A stretch of DNA of 39,562 bases from an uncultured Coriobacteriaceae bacterium (GTDB taxonomy: Bacteria > Actinomycetota > Coriobacteriia > Coriobacteriales > Coriobacteriaceae). Under the pieces are notes generated by a model. The model worked only from the letters and a program-made list of their open reading frames with translations, did not search any database and was not told the origin of the DNA. The translations under genes were made by a program, and so were the position numbers. Every line of letters starts with the position of its first letter. Positions within the stretch are counted from its first letter, which is position 1. Positions 38,345 to 39,562 of the stretch are shown piece after piece. Location of the stretch: positions 1 to 39,562 of the forward strand of contig CASFXG010000007.1 of the NCBI GenBank assembly GCA_949298635.1. Reading direction: 5' to 3'.

Positions 38345-38728
38345 ATGGGTTTTCGCTCCTGGCTGCGCGATCGGTCTTCGCGCAGAACGCAGAAGCGCGC
38401 GGCACCGAACGCGGAGACGCCTTCGTCGCGTGCTCAGATCGCGCCGGGCTGCCCTGCGGATGAATGGGAAGAGGTTCCACCCTATCTCCCCGTCGATCCC
38501 GCGGAGCATCTGCCCGCCTGCATCATCGCCTCGGCCTTGGCCGCAGGCTCCTATGAGAAAAGCAAGCTCGTGGTGAGGCGCGTGAACATTGCCAACCCCG
38601 AGCATCGCCGCGTCGCCGCCATCGCTACGGCACTCGGCGCGGGAGCTCTTGAACAGAGCTCTTTCAGTGTGAAGCGCATCTATAGGAAAAAGGAACAGAA
38701 AGGTATGGGAAGCGAACATGCTGCGTAA
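38345..38728 (+). CDS. Delta/epsilon-like small subunit of a biotin-dependent Na+ decarboxylase
   Basis: ATG 38345 (MGFRSWLRDRSSRRTQKRAA) follows AAAGGA; the frame is open further upstream but without family support. The 127-aa protein has a basic N-terminus but no membrane helix, unlike usual OadG/MmdD. It contains two tandem copies of the MmdD/MmdE C-terminal module: LPACIIASALAAGSYEKSKL-VVRRVN and RRVAAIATALGAGALEQSSF-SVKRIYRK. Position directly before the biotin-carrier gene (11-nt overlap) supports a complex-assembly subunit. Because the membrane part is missing, assignment as MmdE-like is inference. The carboxyltransferase (alpha) subunit is not in the window. Confidence 0.65.
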   Translation: MGFRSWLRDRSSRRTQKRAAPNAETPSSRAQIAPGCPADEWEEVPPYLPVDPAEHLPACIIASALAAGSYEKSKLVVRRVNIANPEHRRVAAIATALGAGALEQSSFSVKRIYRKKEQKGMGSEHAA

Positions 38729-39125
38729 ATTCAAGATTTCGATCGACGGAACCCAGTACCTGGTGGAGATGGAGGAGGTCGGCGCCCCCGCCGGTGCCGC
38801 TCCGGTCGTTGCCGCTCCCGCCCCTGCCGCCGCTCCCGCTCCAGCACCCGAGCCCGCTGCGGCCGCCGCACCCGAACCCGCTCCAGTAACGTCCACCGCA
38901 CCCGCCGGCGCCCACGTGCAGACGGCGGCCATGCCCGGCACCATCACCAACATCCATGTGGCAGTGGGCGACCGCGTCGAGGTGAACCAGCCCGTCATGG
39001 TGCTCGAGGCCATGAAGATGGAGAACGAGGTCGTGGCGGAGCAGGCCGGTACCATCGCTTCCATCAACGTCGCGAAGGGCGACATGGTGAACCCCGGCCA
39101 GGAACTCTTCAGCATCGCCCAGTAA
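38718..39125 (+). CDS. mmdC: Biotin carboxyl carrier subunit (MmdC/GcdC-like)
   Basis: The 135-aa protein has a short N-terminal segment (MLRKFKISIDGTQYLVEMEE) and an Ala/Pro-rich flexible linker (about 22-66). The biotinyl domain follows, with EAMKM at 97-101 and biotinylated Lys 100. The linker plus AMPGTITNIHVAVGDRVEVN match decarboxylase gamma subunits of methylmalonyl-CoA, glutaconyl-CoA or oxaloacetate decarboxylases. Which substrate applies cannot be told from this subunit alone. The start overlaps the preceding gene by 11 nt; the beta subunit follows after 111 nt. Confidence 0.9.
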   Translation: MLRKFKISIDGTQYLVEMEEVGAPAGAAPVVAAPAPAAAPAPAPEPAAAAAPEPAPVTSTAPAGAHVQTAAMPGTITNIHVAVGDRVEVNQPVMVLEAMKMENEVVAEQAGTIASINVAKGDMVNPGQELFSIAQ

Positions 39126-39236
39126 TCCATTTAGCGAGCAAGGCAACGCGCAGGGCATCTCCACGGCAACGCGCCGCGGCGAACTTGCCGCCAGCCTTGC
39201 CATGCGCATCATAAGGCATCATAAGAGGAGAAACCA

Positions 39237-39562
39237 TTGGAGATTCTAACCACGGCAGCTGAGGTGCTCACGGCGGGCGTCATCGCGCTGGCCGCCGAGC
39301 CCGGGCGCATCGTCATGATGCTTATCGGCTGCATCCTCATGTACCTCGGCATCAAGAAGGAGTACGAGCCGACGCTGCTCGTGCCCATGGGACTCGGCAC
39401 GATCCTCGTGAACATCCCGTTCTCGGGCGTCATCGGCGAGGGCGCGCCCTTCACGGTGCTCTTCGACATGGGCATCGAGACGGAGCTCTTCCCGCTCCTG
39501 CTCTTCATCGGCATCGGCGCGATGATCGACTTCGGGCCCCTGCTCTCGAGCCCGTTTTTGCT
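39237..39562 (+). CDS. mmdB: Sodium-translocating decarboxylase beta subunit, 5' part only
   Basis: The gene runs off the window; 108 codons are visible. A TTG at 39237 with AGGAG six nucleotides upstream gives LEILTTAAEVLTAGVIALAA. Family sequence follows: MYLGIKKEYEPTLLVPMGLG, TILVNIPFSG and LLLFIGIGAMIDFGPLLSSP. These match OadB/MmdB/GcdB, the multi-helix membrane subunit that decarboxylates carboxybiotin and pumps Na+. Three hydrophobic segments are visible. Substrate identity (methylmalonyl-CoA versus others) awaits the missing alpha subunit, so the gene symbol is provisional. Confidence 0.88.
   Translation, partial: MEILTTAAEVLTAGVIALAAEPGRIVMMLIGCILMYLGIKKEYEPTLLVPMGLGTILVNIPFSGVIGEGAPFTVLFDMGIETELFPLLLFIGIGAMIDFGPLLSSPFL

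Noticed and set aside
1..39562. tRNA or rRNA genes.
   Set aside because: Visual search for T-loop motifs (GTTCRANTCC with CCA nearby) gave no candidate that folds as a cloverleaf.

Overview
The window is high-GC bacterial DNA, densely coded on both strands. It most likely comes from an anaerobic member of the Actinomycetota, class Coriobacteriia (Collinsella/Olsenella/Slackia-like). That placement is inferred from base composition and gene content: a one-iron superoxide reductase, a biotin-dependent sodium-pump decarboxylase, an aldo/keto reductase fused to a 2[4Fe-4S] domain, C69 dipeptidase, LUD protein, and ruvCAB with a Gram-positive-type LexA box. No rRNA, tRNA, CRISPR array, phage gene or complete insertion sequence was found. 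Palindromic intergenic repeats are abundant.

Layout. 1-4737: thiD behind a large dispersed hairpin repeat, two small membrane proteins, a bacterial-type poly(ADP-ribose) glycohydrolase and a LOG-family nucleotide hydrolase, with a 145-bp imperfect palindrome between the last two. 5108-8851: a tight four-gene operon encoding a secreted RsgI-like protein with Ser/Gly/Tyr repeats, a VTC-type polyphosphate polymerase domain protein, a DUF4956 membrane protein and a CotH-family kinase. 8866-10189: tgt enclosed by 23-bp inverted repeats. 10218-13811: LUD protein, a broken small ORF, ferredoxin-fused aldo/keto reductase and a tail-anchored coiled-coil protein.

13970-22609: reading leftwards, kdpD and kdpE, a P2-type ATPase whose ion-site motifs resemble Na,K-ATPase, two TrkA/RCK proteins and queA. 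kdpFABC and trkH are absent. The same 25-bp dyad element lies upstream of both kdpD and the ATPase gene, which suggests a KdpDE-controlled K+/Na+ homeostasis unit built on a different pump. The queA start is preceded by a leader that can fold into a three-way junction hiding the ribosome binding site. A 50-codon membrane protein with a structured leader is divergent from kdpD.

22703-32110: queH and a DUF3267 protein (overlapping, and carrying an 88-bp near-perfect palindrome inside the coding region), a methionyl-tRNA synthetase-like gene lacking a normal KMSKS loop, GNAT and histidine-phosphatase genes, a UbiB-family kinase with a phasin-like partner, a C69 dipeptidase and a cold-shock protein. 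32331-34610: ruvCAB with a LexA operator. 34682-37273: a NadE-like protein that has lost its catalytic residues, then superoxide reductase. 37394-38088: a PIN toxin/Phd antitoxin pair with operator. 38345-39562: delta/epsilon-like, biotin-carrier and (truncated by the window) beta subunits of a methylmalonyl-CoA or related decarboxylase.

Three queuosine genes (tgt, queA, queH) lie at separate places without preQ0 synthesis genes, consistent with salvage of preQ0/preQ1.
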